Assembly (NCBI GenBank): GCA_018814045.1
Contig: JAHJAR010000188.1
Coordinates: 1-50,113 of the forward strand
DNA length: 50,113 bases
DNA from: Planctomycetota bacterium
GTDB lineage: Bacteria; Planctomycetota; Phycisphaerae; UBA1845; Fen-1342
Direction of reading: 5' to 3'
The position numbers and the translations under genes are program-made. The notes beneath the pieces are model-generated. The model did no database searches and was not told the origin of the DNA. It was given only the letters and a program-made list of their open reading frames with translations. Of the stretch, positions 16,305 to 25,977 are shown piece by piece (position 1 is the stretch's first letter; each line of letters begins with the position of its first letter).

Positions 16305-16910
16305 CTACTCGCCGCCGGTGAAATCAACCTGCGGTGCCTGTTGCGCCTCTTTCGGCGTCTCGAAGTACTCCGCACCTTCGATGCCCGCCCAACCGGAGAT
16401 GATGCGGCCGAAGAACCTCCGCCGATACGTGTTCAACGAACGCACGGAGTCGTTGTAGCGCTTGCGTTCAACCGCGATGCGATTCTCCGTGCCCTCCAGT
16501 TGCACCATCAGGGCCTGAAACTGCTGCTGCGCCTTCAGGTCGGGGTACTTCTCCTGAAGCACAAGCAGCCGTGAGAGGGCCCGTTCGAAGCCCGTCGCGG
16601 CGGCCACCTGCTCCTTCCGCGAGCCGCCCTGCGCCGCCTGAAAATACTGCGTGCGGGCATCCGCGACGTGCTTGAAGATTTCGCTCTCGTGCGCGGCGTA
16701 GCCTTTGACCGTTTCGACCACGTTCGGAATCAGGTCGAATCGCCGCTGCAATTGGTTTTCGACCTGGGCCCACGCGCCGTCGACAGCTTCGCGCAGGCCG
16801 ACCACCTTGTTATAGCCGCTGATCGCGCACCCGCCGCCAATCACAAACACCGCCAGCAGGGCCACGATTACCGCGAGCAGGATGGCAGAAATACTGGATC
16901 GTCTGGTCAT
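16305..16910 (-). CDS. lemA: LemA family protein
   Basis: A 201-residue membrane-anchored protein. An N-terminal hydrophobic helix (SAILLAVIVALLAVFVIG) is followed by the LemA signature: YNKVVGLREAVDGAWAQVENQLQRR, DLIPNVVETVKGYA, then long helices through FQALMVQLEGTENRIAVERKRYNDSVRSLN. ATG 16910 is chosen because the frame upstream translates a planctomycete repeat (PKRKRG...) rather than protein. LemA proteins are usually encoded next to TPM-domain proteins, as here (next gene upstream). The biochemical role is not settled. Confidence 0.9.
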   Translation of the reverse strand: MTRRSSISAILLAVIVALLAVFVIGGGCAISGYNKVVGLREAVDGAWAQVENQLQRRFDLIPNVVETVKGYAAHESEIFKHVADARTQYFQAAQGGSRKEQVAAATGFERALSRLLVLQEKYPDLKAQQQFQALMVQLEGTENRIAVERKRYNDSVRSLNTYRRRFFGRIISGWAGIEGAEYFETPKEAQQAPQVDFTGGE

Positions 16911-16969
16911 GATTTGGACCTCACTTCTCCAAAGCCAATACCGAATGAGCCGCCGAGCGCGAGTGGGGC

Positions 16970-17062
16970 CGACAACCGAGCCCGAAGCGCGAGCGAGGGT
17001 TTCGGCCCACTCGGCGAAGCGAGCGCGAGACCCGCGCTTGCGCTTCGGGCTCTGATCGGATA
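16970..17062. repeat. planctomycete GAGCCCGAAGCGC repeat pair
   Basis: An inverted pair consisting of GAGCCCGAAGCGCGAGCGAG at the left and, on the opposite strand, the related GAGCCCGAAGCGCAAGCGCG at the right encloses about 45 bases. It lies between lemA and the TPM gene. This motif is a familiar interspersed repeat of planctomycete genomes, often mistranslated as SPKRKRG. Confidence 0.65.
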
Positions 17063-17095
17063 ATGCACGCTTGCGCACTGCCATTCAGACCTCGC

Positions 17096-17896
17096 CTACC
17101 AACCACCGGAGACACCTCCGCCGCCGAATCCGCCGCCCCCAAACCCGCCGCCGAAGCTACCGCCGCCGAATCCACCGCCATGACGCCGGCCGCCGCCACC
17201 GCCCAGCAGAAACAGCAACCACAACGGCGAGATTCCGCCGCCCCAGGTACGGTACGCCTTGCCCCGCCGCGCCAGGGCATTCAGAACAAAGACGACCACC
17301 AGAAACGGAAACACTCCCGTACAGCAGGGCGCCAGCGCCCCCAACGGCGACCCCTTACCCTGCTGGTAGCGCACCGGGCGCGTCGGCATTCCGGCGATGC
17401 TCGCCCCTTCATCTTGGGCGACCTTGTTCGCCAGCGCCAGGACGCCGTCGTAGATCCCCGTCGAATAGTCGCCGCGGCGGAAATTAGGCACGAAATACTG
17501 TTGGGCAACCACGTTGCCAAACGCGTCCGGCAGACTGGCCTCCGCGCCGTAGCCGGTCTCGATGCGAAAACGGTGATCGTCGGTGGCCACGACCACGAGC
17601 ACGCCGTTATCCTTGCCCTTCTGTCCCAGCTTCCAGTCTTCAGCCAGCTTGAGCGCGTATTGCTCGATCGGGACGCCGTCAGTCGTCTTCACCGTCAGCA
17701 CGATCATCTGGTGCCCGGTCTTTTGCTCCAGCTCGGTCAGGTAGCTGTCGAGCCGGCGATAGACGTCCGACTTGAGAACACCGGCGCGGTCCTCAACGTG
17801 GTTGCGCGGCACGGGCAGATCCTGCCCCACCGCGGCCACAGCCGCCCACAGCACACCGAGCAAGCCCAGCGCCGACAGCCTGACTGGCAGCCGCAC
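17096..17896 (-). CDS. TPM-domain (YgcG-like) exported membrane protein
   Basis: A 266-residue protein with a signal peptide (GTG start at 17896; LSALGLLGVLWAAVAAVGQ) followed by a TPM domain: NHVEDRAGVLKSDVYRRLDSYL, then LAEDWKLGQKGKDNGVLVVVATDDHRFRIETGYGAEASLPD. This order is characteristic of the YgcG/TPM_phosphatase family. A transmembrane segment (FPFLVVVFVLNAL) and a second hydrophobic stretch lead to a C-terminal tail of GGG(F/S) repeats. The gene is paired with lemA downstream, as in many bacteria, with a repeat element in the gap. Longer upstream starts run into a palindromic repeat. Confidence 0.87.
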   Translation of the reverse strand: MRLPVRLSALGLLGVLWAAVAAVGQDLPVPRNHVEDRAGVLKSDVYRRLDSYLTELEQKTGHQMIVLTVKTTDGVPIEQYALKLAEDWKLGQKGKDNGVLVVVATDDHRFRIETGYGAEASLPDAFGNVVAQQYFVPNFRRGDYSTGIYDGVLALANKVAQDEGASIAGMPTRPVRYQQGKGSPLGALAPCCTGVFPFLVVVFVLNALARRGKAYRTWGGGISPLWLLFLLGGGGGRRHGGGFGGGSFGGGFGGGGFGGGGVSGGW

Positions 17897-17944
17897 TTTC
17901 CGTTCGTTGGCAGCCCGCCGCAAGAGTCCGCACCGGTCGGGAGA

Positions 17945-18037
17945 TGTAGCAGCCGGGCTCTGTCCCGGCCGTAGAGAGCGAGAAACGCCCGCCTGCACCA
18001 TCGGCCGGTATAGGGCCCGGCCGCTACAGGAGTTTTG
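17945..18037. repeat. diverged GTAGC/CCGG palindromic repeat
   Basis: GTAGCAGCCGGGCTCTGTCC pairs with a CCGGCCGTAG segment, and a second arm GGCCGGTATAGGGCCCGGCC lies 40 bases on, ending GCTACAG. The arrangement is related to the palindromes at 3715 and 7783. It occupies the space upstream of the TPM gene start. Confidence 0.5.
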
Positions 18038-18153
18038 CAGCAGACTGTTAGCCATCATCAGCATGTTATTCGTGAATCCTACGAGCGGATTTGCGGCGGT
18101 CACATTACAAGTACGGGTGTTTATTCGAATCGGGGCAGCCGGCCTGGGCACAC

Positions 18154-18894
18154 TCACGCATCCAGTCCGTCCACGTATCCCGCCAGCGCTTCCACTTCGG
18201 CATAGAACCTCTGGAAGCCGGCGAAATCGAGCCCGCTGCCCGTCGCGACCACGTCCCTGAGCGTCTGCAGTTCGAGTTCCGCCAACTCCGCCGCGGCGGC
18301 AACGACACTGGTCGACATTCTCGGCAAATCCCTGCCAGCCTCCCGCTTCGAATACAGCACACCGCGCAGAATCCGGACGCCGCGTTCCGCACAGGCCAGG
18401 CACAGCTCCGGCAGCAGCTTGTGCCGTCCGGCCGCCGCTAGGAGTCCCTGCCGGAGTTGAATCAATCCACTCTTCAGCTCGCGTTCGCACTGCAAGCGCA
18501 CGTCGTGCGGCGCGAACGTGAGATCGGCGAAATGATCCTCGCCGCAGACCAGCGCGTGCAGTTGCTGAACCTCCAGCAGTTCCAGCGGAAAGACGTCGCA
18601 CGAGGCGCGCAGGTACTCGGGCGTCATGATCAGCGGGGCACTGATGCCCTGCTTGCCGAACTGCCGGCCTTCGGCTGCCAGACGTTCGAGCATCTCCAGG
18701 TCCACGCGGGCGAGCACAGCCACGCTGCGGGCTGGAGCGTGTTCGTAAAGCGGGTCCTGCGCCAGCCAGCCGCCAAACGCGGACAATCCCAGCAGGTTGT
18801 CGCGGGCCAGTTCCATCAGCGTCCGCGCGAATCCGCCGAAGGCCACGCGCCGCGCCTCGGGGATGGCTTGCAGATCAGGGTTCATCGTGTTCAT
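18154..18894 (-). CDS. hypothetical protein, nucleotidyltransferase-like
   Basis: A 246-residue soluble, helix-rich protein. The start at ATG 18894 has GAGG upstream. The layout loosely resembles a minimal nucleotidyltransferase: LSAFGGWLAQDPLYEHAPARSVAVLARVDLEML, PEYLRASCDVFPLELLEVQQLHALVCGED. I do not see a clear GS(x)nDxD catalytic set, so activity is doubtful. It follows the Tat-exported aminotransferase gene by about 55 bases on the same strand. Confidence 0.65.
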   Translation of the reverse strand: MNTMNPDLQAIPEARRVAFGGFARTLMELARDNLLGLSAFGGWLAQDPLYEHAPARSVAVLARVDLEMLERLAAEGRQFGKQGISAPLIMTPEYLRASCDVFPLELLEVQQLHALVCGEDHFADLTFAPHDVRLQCERELKSGLIQLRQGLLAAAGRHKLLPELCLACAERGVRILRGVLYSKREAGRDLPRMSTSVVAAAAELAELELQTLRDVVATGSGLDFAGFQRFYAEVEALAGYVDGLDA

Positions 18895-18948
18895 CGGTCC
18901 TCTTCAGGTTGCGGCGCCAAGCGCGGCACGCCTGCTGCGCTGCGGCAG

Positions 18949-20247
18949 CTATGCCGGCAGTCCATTGGCCAACACGTCCTCGACCGCCTCGCAGAACATG
19001 TCGATCTCGTCGAGGGTCGTATACAGGTTGGGTGTCACGCGCACGCCGTGAATGTCCTCGTGGTCGATCGCGATGGTGTAGATGTTATGCTTGCCCCACA
19101 GGTGCGCGACGAGCTTGCCGTTGTCAATGCCGTCGATCGCAAACGTCACGAACGCGCAGGTGTGCTCGGGTTCGAGCCGGGCGTAGAAGCTGACGCGCTT
19201 ATCCTGCGCCAGCCGTCTGGCCCAACGATCACGGAGATAGCGCAAGCGGGCCTGCTTGCGCAGCGGCCCGATCGTGTCGTGGAAAGTAAGTGCCTCGGAG
19301 ATCGCCAGCTTCAACCCCAGTGGGTGCGTGCCGATCTGTTCGAACTTGCGGATGTCATCGCTTTGCGGCTCTTCCGCACCCATCAGCGGCCACAGCGCCG
19401 CAATCTTGTCCTTGCGCACATGGAGAAAACCCGTCCCGATCGGCGCGGTGAGCCACTTGTGCAGACTGGTGCCGTAGTAGTCACACTCCAGGTCGTCGCG
19501 TTTGAAGGTCAGATGCGCGAAGGCGTGCGCCCCGTCAATAATCAGCGGAATCCCATGCGCACGACCGACCCGGGCAATGTCGCGCACCGGGAAGATCTGC
19601 CCCGTCAGGAAGACGATGTGACAGCAGAGCAGCGCCTTGGTCTTGGGTGTGATGTGCTTGGCGAACAGCTCCACCAGATCGCCGGGATCCTGCACGGGGA
19701 CCGCCACCGGCACCTGCTTCAGCACGATCCCCTCGCGCAATTCGCGCTGCTTGAACGAGTGGATCATGCGCGGGTAGTCGAGCGAAGTCGTCAGAATCTC
19801 GTCGCCGCGCTCGAAGTCCATTCCGAAGATACAGGTTTCGAGCGATTCGGTCGTGTTGCGCGTGATCGCCATCTCATCGGGCGCGCAGCCGAAGGTCCGC
19901 GCCAGGCGGCTCCGCACCATTTCGAGTTGGGGCTGCAATACGCGCCACATCGTCCGGGCCGGCGCCGCGTTGGAATACTCGATGTGCCGCCGCAGCGCAT
20001 CCTGGACGACCCGCGGCGACGGGCAGATGCCGCCATTGTTCAGGTAGATCATGCTGCGGTCGATGTCGAACGCCTGCTGGATGCGGAACCAGAAGTCCTC
20101 GTCGCGGGCCAGGTCCTCCGGCGCCCGATCGCCGGCGGCCTTCTGGGCGGCCAGCACACGTTGCTGCGCATCGTCGCGCAAGGCGAACCCCGCCAGCGCT
20201 CCCAGTGCCAGCCCCTGGCGCAAGAACTGCCGTCGCGTTCGGTCCAT
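18949..20247 (-). CDS. Tat-exported class V aminotransferase-like PLP protein
   Basis: A 432-residue fold-type I PLP enzyme (NifS/isopenicillin-N-epimerase group). It begins MDRTRRQFLRQGLALGALAG, a twin-arginine signal. ATG 20247 has GGGAGAG upstream. Family landmarks are IYLNNGGICPSP, ITRNTTESLETCIFGMDF, PLIIDGAHAFAHL and the lysine motif GTSLHKWLTAPIGTGFLHV (K264). The latter two bind PLP. Export of a PLP enzyme by Tat after cytoplasmic cofactor loading is well known in planctomycetes. The product could be a desulfurase, epimerase or kynureninase-like lyase; the sequence alone does not decide. Confidence 0.87.
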   Translation of the reverse strand: MDRTRRQFLRQGLALGALAGFALRDDAQQRVLAAQKAAGDRAPEDLARDEDFWFRIQQAFDIDRSMIYLNNGGICPSPRVVQDALRRHIEYSNAAPARTMWRVLQPQLEMVRSRLARTFGCAPDEMAITRNTTESLETCIFGMDFERGDEILTTSLDYPRMIHSFKQRELREGIVLKQVPVAVPVQDPGDLVELFAKHITPKTKALLCCHIVFLTGQIFPVRDIARVGRAHGIPLIIDGAHAFAHLTFKRDDLECDYYGTSLHKWLTAPIGTGFLHVRKDKIAALWPLMGAEEPQSDDIRKFEQIGTHPLGLKLAISEALTFHDTIGPLRKQARLRYLRDRWARRLAQDKRVSFYARLEPEHTCAFVTFAIDGIDNGKLVAHLWGKHNIYTIAIDHEDIHGVRVTPNLYTTLDEIDMFCEAVEDVLANGLPA

Positions 20248-20344
20248 CGTGCGCTCTCCCACAATCGCTGCTGCCGTGCCACGCGTGGCGGACCCGGCCG
20301 GTCCGAGTCTCGCCGGCTCAGCGGGCCTCAACGCCAAGCGCCGC

Positions 20345-22543
20345 TCAGCCCAACCGGTTGACGATGTCCGTGATTGCGAGCTCGCACTCGCGCCCGTCCA
20401 GCGTAAGCGTGACCCGCTCGCCCACACGCAACCCCATCAGCTTCTGGCTGACGGGAGCCCGGTAGTTGAATATGTCCCGGTCTACATCCGTGTCGAAGGA
20501 GCCGAGGAAGGTCATGACCTTCGTGCTGCCGTCCGCCACGTTGCGCAGCGTGACGCGCGAGCCGACTCCAACGTGGTCGCGCGGCAGATCATGCTGTTCC
20601 AGCACGCGCGCCTGTGACAACTCGGCGTTGATCTGCGCCAGCCGGGCGCGCAACAGATCGCGTTCCTCGAGCGCAAACCTGTATTCGGAATTCTCACTCA
20701 GATCACCGTGCGCCGCCGCTTCGCCGATCTTCTTGGCGTTCTCAGGCATCTTGACGTTGACCAATTCGTCCCGCTCGGCCGTCCGCTTTTCGAGCCCGGC
20801 CTGCGTCGTCCAGAGAACGTTTGTGTCTTCCCACGGTGCCAGGCGTGCTTCCTGCCGCGCCCACAGGTCGGGGTGCACTTTGCGCAGCATATCGAGCATC
20901 TGCGCCGGCATGTTGTCACCGAGGCCGTCCATCCGCCGCAATTGCCCCCGGATGGTTACCGCCCGCGCGACATCCGTCCGCGCGAGGCACTCGCGCACGA
21001 GCCGGAAATCGCGAAGACCGAGGGCGTTCTTCATCCGCAGCCGGAAAGACTTGATCAGAGTCGCGTCGGGCACCAGCGTGCGGCCCAGAGCACTGAGCGT
21101 GTCCAGGATGCGCGCCAGGAGCACATCCGCGGTCGGCAAGCGCAGCCCCTCATGCGCCCGCGGTCCTTTCCACAGCCAATACACGAGCTCGCCATAATCA
21201 ACCGGATCGTCCAGGGCGGTATCGACGTGCTCCTGCACCGCCGCGCCCAACCCGGCCTGCATCCCCATCGCCACGATGCGATCGAGCACCGTCGCCCGCG
21301 CCTGCGGCATCAACGTCACCACCTGCGCCGCCGCATCGTCCGGCCGGGCCTCGCTCAGCGCTTTCAGCGCCCGCGTCCAAAGCGCATCGTGCTCGAGTCC
21401 GGCGATCAAGGTGGCCGGCTCCGCGGCGTCGCGCAGCATCGCTCGCGCCAGACCTTCGGTCTCTTCGGTCGACGGAAAACCCCTCTCCGTTAAACGCCCC
21501 AGCACCAGTGCACAGGCCAGGGCCTCGGCCGGGCGTCTGGCACGAATGGCTTCGATGTGCCGCACCACGTGCGCGTGGAAGCGTTCTACCAGGGCGGGCT
21601 CGGGCGGCTGCTTACGCTGGGACTGTTCCTTCAGGTACTCTTCCATCACCGCCAACCAGCGCATCGGATCCGCGTCGGCCTCGATCTTGGACTGCGCCTC
21701 ATCCTCGGGTGTGCGGCCTTCGGCGCAGTAGCTCAGGAATACCGGCGTTCTACCCTCCATGATCACATTCGGGCAGCGCTTCAGTTTGGCGCGCGTCTTG
21801 GTCCACCATTTCGACCAGCCGTTGAAGTCGATGTGGCGCGGCACCAACTCGCTCTTGAGCCGATCCTGATCGATGTGGTCACCGTGCGCCCGGATCAATC
21901 CGATCACCAGCGCCACCGGGTCGCTCTCGATCAGTTCCGCGAGCCGCTCCGGACGCAACTGCCGCAACACGCGGAAATCGTCGGGGTCGATCGGATCGTA
22001 ATCCCGAGCCAGCTCGGCAACCGGAATCGTCGTTGCCCGCCCCTCACGCCGCAGGGTGAACAGCCCGTTCTGCCGGTCGATCTCCGTCGTCTCCAGCGCC
22101 CGATCGTCCATGCGACACAGCAGCGTGTCGCCCTGCTTGAGCGTGAGCCCGATGTCCAGAACACGCAGTGCGCTGCGCACCGCGCGCCCGCTCATCAGTC
22201 CGGACGCCTCCAGGATACGCTCGAAGCCCGGCAGCTCTCCGTAAACGCGGCGGTACAGGTCAACCGTCAGATTCAACAGACCCTCGTCCGCCGGGGCGCC
22301 CGTGAGCGCCGCCCGCGCGACCGGCAGTAGACCCTCCGGCGCCACCGTGGCCGCCACGTTCTCCATGATCATCTGGGCCAGTGTAGCAACCCGTTTGCCT
22401 TCACCGGCACGCTCGAGGTGTTCGAACGGGGGCATGACGTCGGCCGGTTGCAGGTCGCCCAGCTCCAACAGTTCCAGGCAACGCGCTTCGAACGCGTCGT
22501 AGTCCGCGGCCTCGATCAGTTGCATTAGCTCCGATACAGGCAT
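20345..22543 (-). CDS. greA: oversized GreA-type transcription elongation factor
   Basis: This 732-residue protein carries a normal GreA module only at its end. The coiled coil has the acidic tip motif HGDLSENSEYRFALEERD at about residue 607. It is followed by the C-terminal Gre domain (VGVGSRVTLRNVADGS...YRAPVSQKLMGLRVGERV). Gre factors enter the RNA polymerase secondary channel and stimulate cleavage of backtracked RNA through the acidic tip (Asp and Glu visible here). About 570 N-terminal residues are helical and not part of standard GreA (about 158 residues). Chlamydiae have a similarly long GreA, which fits a PVC-superphylum host. ATG 22543 is supported by GAGGAG. Confidence 0.88.
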   Translation of the reverse strand: MPVSELMQLIEAADYDAFEARCLELLELGDLQPADVMPPFEHLERAGEGKRVATLAQMIMENVAATVAPEGLLPVARAALTGAPADEGLLNLTVDLYRRVYGELPGFERILEASGLMSGRAVRSALRVLDIGLTLKQGDTLLCRMDDRALETTEIDRQNGLFTLRREGRATTIPVAELARDYDPIDPDDFRVLRQLRPERLAELIESDPVALVIGLIRAHGDHIDQDRLKSELVPRHIDFNGWSKWWTKTRAKLKRCPNVIMEGRTPVFLSYCAEGRTPEDEAQSKIEADADPMRWLAVMEEYLKEQSQRKQPPEPALVERFHAHVVRHIEAIRARRPAEALACALVLGRLTERGFPSTEETEGLARAMLRDAAEPATLIAGLEHDALWTRALKALSEARPDDAAAQVVTLMPQARATVLDRIVAMGMQAGLGAAVQEHVDTALDDPVDYGELVYWLWKGPRAHEGLRLPTADVLLARILDTLSALGRTLVPDATLIKSFRLRMKNALGLRDFRLVRECLARTDVARAVTIRGQLRRMDGLGDNMPAQMLDMLRKVHPDLWARQEARLAPWEDTNVLWTTQAGLEKRTAERDELVNVKMPENAKKIGEAAAHGDLSENSEYRFALEERDLLRARLAQINAELSQARVLEQHDLPRDHVGVGSRVTLRNVADGSTKVMTFLGSFDTDVDRDIFNYRAPVSQKLMGLRVGERVTLTLDGRECELAITDIVNRLG

Positions 22544-22790
22544 GTGCTCCTCACGCAGTCTCTGACAAGCGGGGCGCGGACGCACCACGCGCACCTCTCG
22601 TGTCTTCCAGTCTGGGTGAACAACGAAGTAAGGTCGTCTCAGTCAAGGCAGTCCCACTTCCCCCGTGACGATCGCGCTCTCCGCCGATCGCTGGCCGCTG
22701 AAACCCGATAGTCGGCAGCCAATAGCTGACAGTCGCTCGCCGCAACGCTCGTGCTCCCCGCCGCGCTCGGTCTGCCCGCCAGATGCCGCA

Positions 22791-25700
22791 CTAGTGCTCC
22801 TCCTGATCCATGTCCTTTCGGGCTCTGCGCTTGGCCTTGAGCAGCCGCGCGGTGTAGTCGCCTTCGCTCGTCGATGGTTTCTTGCGCGTCGGCCGCGCCA
22901 CGACCGGGGCATCCTGTTCCGTAGCCCCGCCCAGCGCCCGGGTGAGGTCTTCCGTTACCTTGGCGTCCGGCTGGGCCTCGTAGCGTGTGGCGCGGTCCGG
23001 AGCCGGACCGGCTTCGGACGGCGGACGCCGCAGGTCCTCCTGCAATCGCTCGCGCGCTCCCTTGAGCGTGGACAGCACGGCGGCACTTTCTTCCGCCGGC
23101 CGGCGCCGCCCGGCCATGTCGGCGATGAAGCGCCGCGCCTTGCGCGCCAGCTCGAGCGGACTGATCGCGATGCGTCGCACCGCCACGTCCAACAGGAACA
23201 AGAGCAGCATCAGGCGCACCAGGTCCTCCCACACCGAACGCCGCAATTCCGCCGCCGGCAACCCGGCCCGTTCGAACGACTTCGCTGCGTCCGCGGCGGC
23301 GAGCTGTCGCCCGCGTGTCTGCGCCGCGAGGTCGCTCAACAACGGCAGATTGGTTTGCAGGTCTGCGTACTCCGGTGAATAGGCGACTGACACGCCGGTT
23401 TGCAAAATGCCGGAAACCACCTCGTCCCCGGCCCCCATCTGATACGCCATACTGATGATGTAGCTACCGCGCTCGCGAGCCTGGAACTCCCCCTCATAGC
23501 GGCCCGGGCCGGTCTGCGTCAGGCGCAACCGCTCTGACCGAAAGCGTGGTCCCGGTCCCACCAGCGTGCCGTCGATCGTCATGAAGTCGATGGCGGCGGC
23601 GTTCTTGTCCAGGGCGTCGAGGCGGATTTTGCCCAGGCCACCCTGAACGGTTGTGGTCACGTCGAAAGCGGCCGCCTCGGATTGGCGCGACGCCCAGCGC
23701 ACTATCTGTGCCCACAACTTGCTGAATTTCGGCCACTGCGCCCAGTTGGCCCCCCAATCGGTGTTCCACATGCCGCTCGTGAACGCCACCGTCTTCCCCA
23801 ATCCGACCTGCCAGTGTGCCAGCACCGGGTCGTCGCCCTCCTTGGTCTTGCGAATCAGCGGCACTTCCGCCAGCGGCTTGGCCGTGGTCACCACATAGCC
23901 GCCCAGCTCCGGCAGACCTTCGCCAACCAGTCCCGACACCGTCGGAGCCAGTGGACTGGCCAACCGCGGCGTGAAGGGCGACTCATTGATCAGCGAGCGC
24001 CGCACGATCCGCGACTCCTTGATGAAGATCTTCGGCAACTGGCTGGCGTCACGCACCTCGTAGCACTCCCCCCGCCCCCGCTGCTTCGTCTGCTCGGCGA
24101 TCCACTTCGCCGTGTCGGCATCCTGGTGCATCCCGTAGCCAATCACCACCGTCGTACAGGTGATCTTGTTTTCCCGCATCTTCTTCAGCAGGGCTTTGTC
24201 CGGCGGCCGGCAGTCGAAGTCCGAAATCACGATCATATGCTTGACGGCGGCACCCTGCGCCGCGATCAGCGCGTCGTACGCCTGCTGCATCGGTGCGTGC
24301 AGGTCGGGCATGTCGCCCATCTGCATCCGCATGATCTGCTGGATAACCGCCGTCTTGTCACCCACCGGCTGTAGCGGAACCACCCAATAGCCTTGGTTGG
24401 CACCCGCCCACTGGTACGATTGCACACCCACCAGATCGCGCGTGCTGAGCGTCTTGACCGCTGCGACCGCGATGCGCTCGCCCCAGTAGTTGCCGCGCGG
24501 GATCTCGCACGCATGCATGATCAGCACCAGGGCGCCCTTGACGATCTGCTTGGTCGCCTTGATGTCGAAGCTGACCGGCATAACCTCTTCCACCGGGCTG
24601 CCCATCCAGCCCCCGGCCCCAAACGACTCGTCCCCGCCGACCATCACCAGCCCGCCGCCCAGATCGCGTACATAGACAGTCAGGGCTTGATGCTCTTCTT
24701 CCCCGAGTTGGTAGGCCGGCACGTTCGACAGAATCACCACCGCGTACTGCAGCAAACGCACCTGGTTGAGCGGCTCTCCGCCGGCAACCTCGACGTCACA
24801 CACCAACTGCTCACGCTCCAGCGCTCGTGCCAGAACCTGCGCCGCCTGCCATTCGTCGCGCACCCCGGCATCGTCGGCGTTCGCGTCCCCCGACGTGAGA
24901 ATCAGGACGCGCCCCTGCCCCGAGACGACCGTGAAAGCCTGGCCCTCATTGTTCGCACTGATCGTGTCCTGCTCACCGTCGTCCGGCTCAAACACGGCCC
25001 GAAAACGGTGCGCCCCGGCCACGCGCAGCGGAACCGGCATGGTCAACCGCGTCGGCCCCGGCCCCAGCGTTACCGCGTAACCGGCGCCCTTCCGGCCTTC
25101 GTCCAAATCCACCAGCCGGTCATTGTGGTACAGGAAGATCTTGCCGCTGACCGCCGCCGCCGACTCGTTGCGCAGCACGGTCTGGAGATTGATCGTCTCC
25201 TCCGTCGCTGCCGTGGGCGGCGCCGTCAGCCGTTCGAGGATCACTTCGCTGGCGTGCTGGTAATACACAGGAACGACGTCGATCGGCGTGCCGGCCGCCG
25301 CGTACTGCTTGGCTTCTTCCGCTACTTCCCCGACGTTCTCGTTGCCATCGGACAGGAGGACCAGACGCCGAACCGTGTCCGCGCGAAACAGGGCCATGCC
25401 CATCCGCAGTGCGGCGGCTATGTCGCTTTGATCGGGGGTCACGGGTTCGGAGAGCCGCTCGATCGCCAGCGTCCCCATGGGCAACTGCTCCACCGAACTC
25501 TGCCCGTCGAACGCGATGACGCCCAAGCGATCGTCCGGCCGCATGTTGTCGGAGGCCTCCTTCAGAAAAGCGAGAGCCTCGTCCTTGAGAAAACCGCGCG
25601 GCATGCTGTTCGAGCGATCGACAACGAAAACGACGGACATGTCGTCGGTGCTCTTGACCCGCTGCGCCCCCGCCAGCGCGAGTATCATGCAGCCCACCAC

Positions 25701-25856
25701 CGCCCAGCGCAGCAGGATCGCCAGTCCACGCCGCATTCGTCCCAAGCCGGCCAGCGAGCGGATCGACAGCACCGCCAGCAGCGGCAGTACGGCGAACAGG
25801 GCGAGATAGCCCGGCGATTCGAACCGCATCAGCGCCAACAGGCCAACCGCGTACAT
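22791..25856 (-). CDS. giant vWA-domain membrane protein (BatA-like)
   Basis: A 1021-residue envelope protein. Two N-terminal transmembrane helices (about 17-33 and 46-63) are followed by a von Willebrand A domain with an intact metal-ion site (DRSNS, residues 80-84), and LLSDGNENVG as the third site loop. The middle part has the GlnAmidotransferase-like/second vWA segments seen in planctomycete proteins (VVSGQGRVLILTSGD, LGGGLVMVGGDESFGAGGW). MIVISDFDC lies further on. A third transmembrane segment sits near residue 880, and the last ~140 residues are charged and probably cytoplasmic. Relatives occur in Bat/aerotolerance clusters with MoxR ATPases, but none is adjacent here. An alternative start is Met10. 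Confidence 0.85.
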   Translation of the reverse strand: MYAVGLLALMRFESPGYLALFAVLPLLAVLSIRSLAGLGRMRRGLAILLRWAVVGCMILALAGAQRVKSTDDMSVVFVVDRSNSMPRGFLKDEALAFLKEASDNMRPDDRLGVIAFDGQSSVEQLPMGTLAIERLSEPVTPDQSDIAAALRMGMALFRADTVRRLVLLSDGNENVGEVAEEAKQYAAAGTPIDVVPVYYQHASEVILERLTAPPTAATEETINLQTVLRNESAAAVSGKIFLYHNDRLVDLDEGRKGAGYAVTLGPGPTRLTMPVPLRVAGAHRFRAVFEPDDGEQDTISANNEGQAFTVVSGQGRVLILTSGDANADDAGVRDEWQAAQVLARALEREQLVCDVEVAGGEPLNQVRLLQYAVVILSNVPAYQLGEEEHQALTVYVRDLGGGLVMVGGDESFGAGGWMGSPVEEVMPVSFDIKATKQIVKGALVLIMHACEIPRGNYWGERIAVAAVKTLSTRDLVGVQSYQWAGANQGYWVVPLQPVGDKTAVIQQIMRMQMGDMPDLHAPMQQAYDALIAAQGAAVKHMIVISDFDCRPPDKALLKKMRENKITCTTVVIGYGMHQDADTAKWIAEQTKQRGRGECYEVRDASQLPKIFIKESRIVRRSLINESPFTPRLASPLAPTVSGLVGEGLPELGGYVVTTAKPLAEVPLIRKTKEGDDPVLAHWQVGLGKTVAFTSGMWNTDWGANWAQWPKFSKLWAQIVRWASRQSEAAAFDVTTTVQGGLGKIRLDALDKNAAAIDFMTIDGTLVGPGPRFRSERLRLTQTGPGRYEGEFQARERGSYIISMAYQMGAGDEVVSGILQTGVSVAYSPEYADLQTNLPLLSDLAAQTRGRQLAAADAAKSFERAGLPAAELRRSVWEDLVRLMLLLFLLDVAVRRIAISPLELARKARRFIADMAGRRRPAEESAAVLSTLKGARERLQEDLRRPPSEAGPAPDRATRYEAQPDAKVTEDLTRALGGATEQDAPVVARPTRKKPSTSEGDYTARLLKAKRRARKDMDQEEH

Positions 25857-25977
25857 GGGCGTAGTCTACCACGACAACCGCCGCCGCGGGAGCCGTCAGA
25901 CAGACTCCGGGCCGAACCCGCACGCGACGACGTTCTGCCTGCATCAGCACCAGACCTCGTTCGGCGAAACCAGCCCG

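Noticed and set aside
18457-20361. 634-codon plus-strand frame across the aminotransferase gene
   Set aside because: Low-complexity antisense shadow; the minus strand has the PLP-lysine motif and Tat signal.
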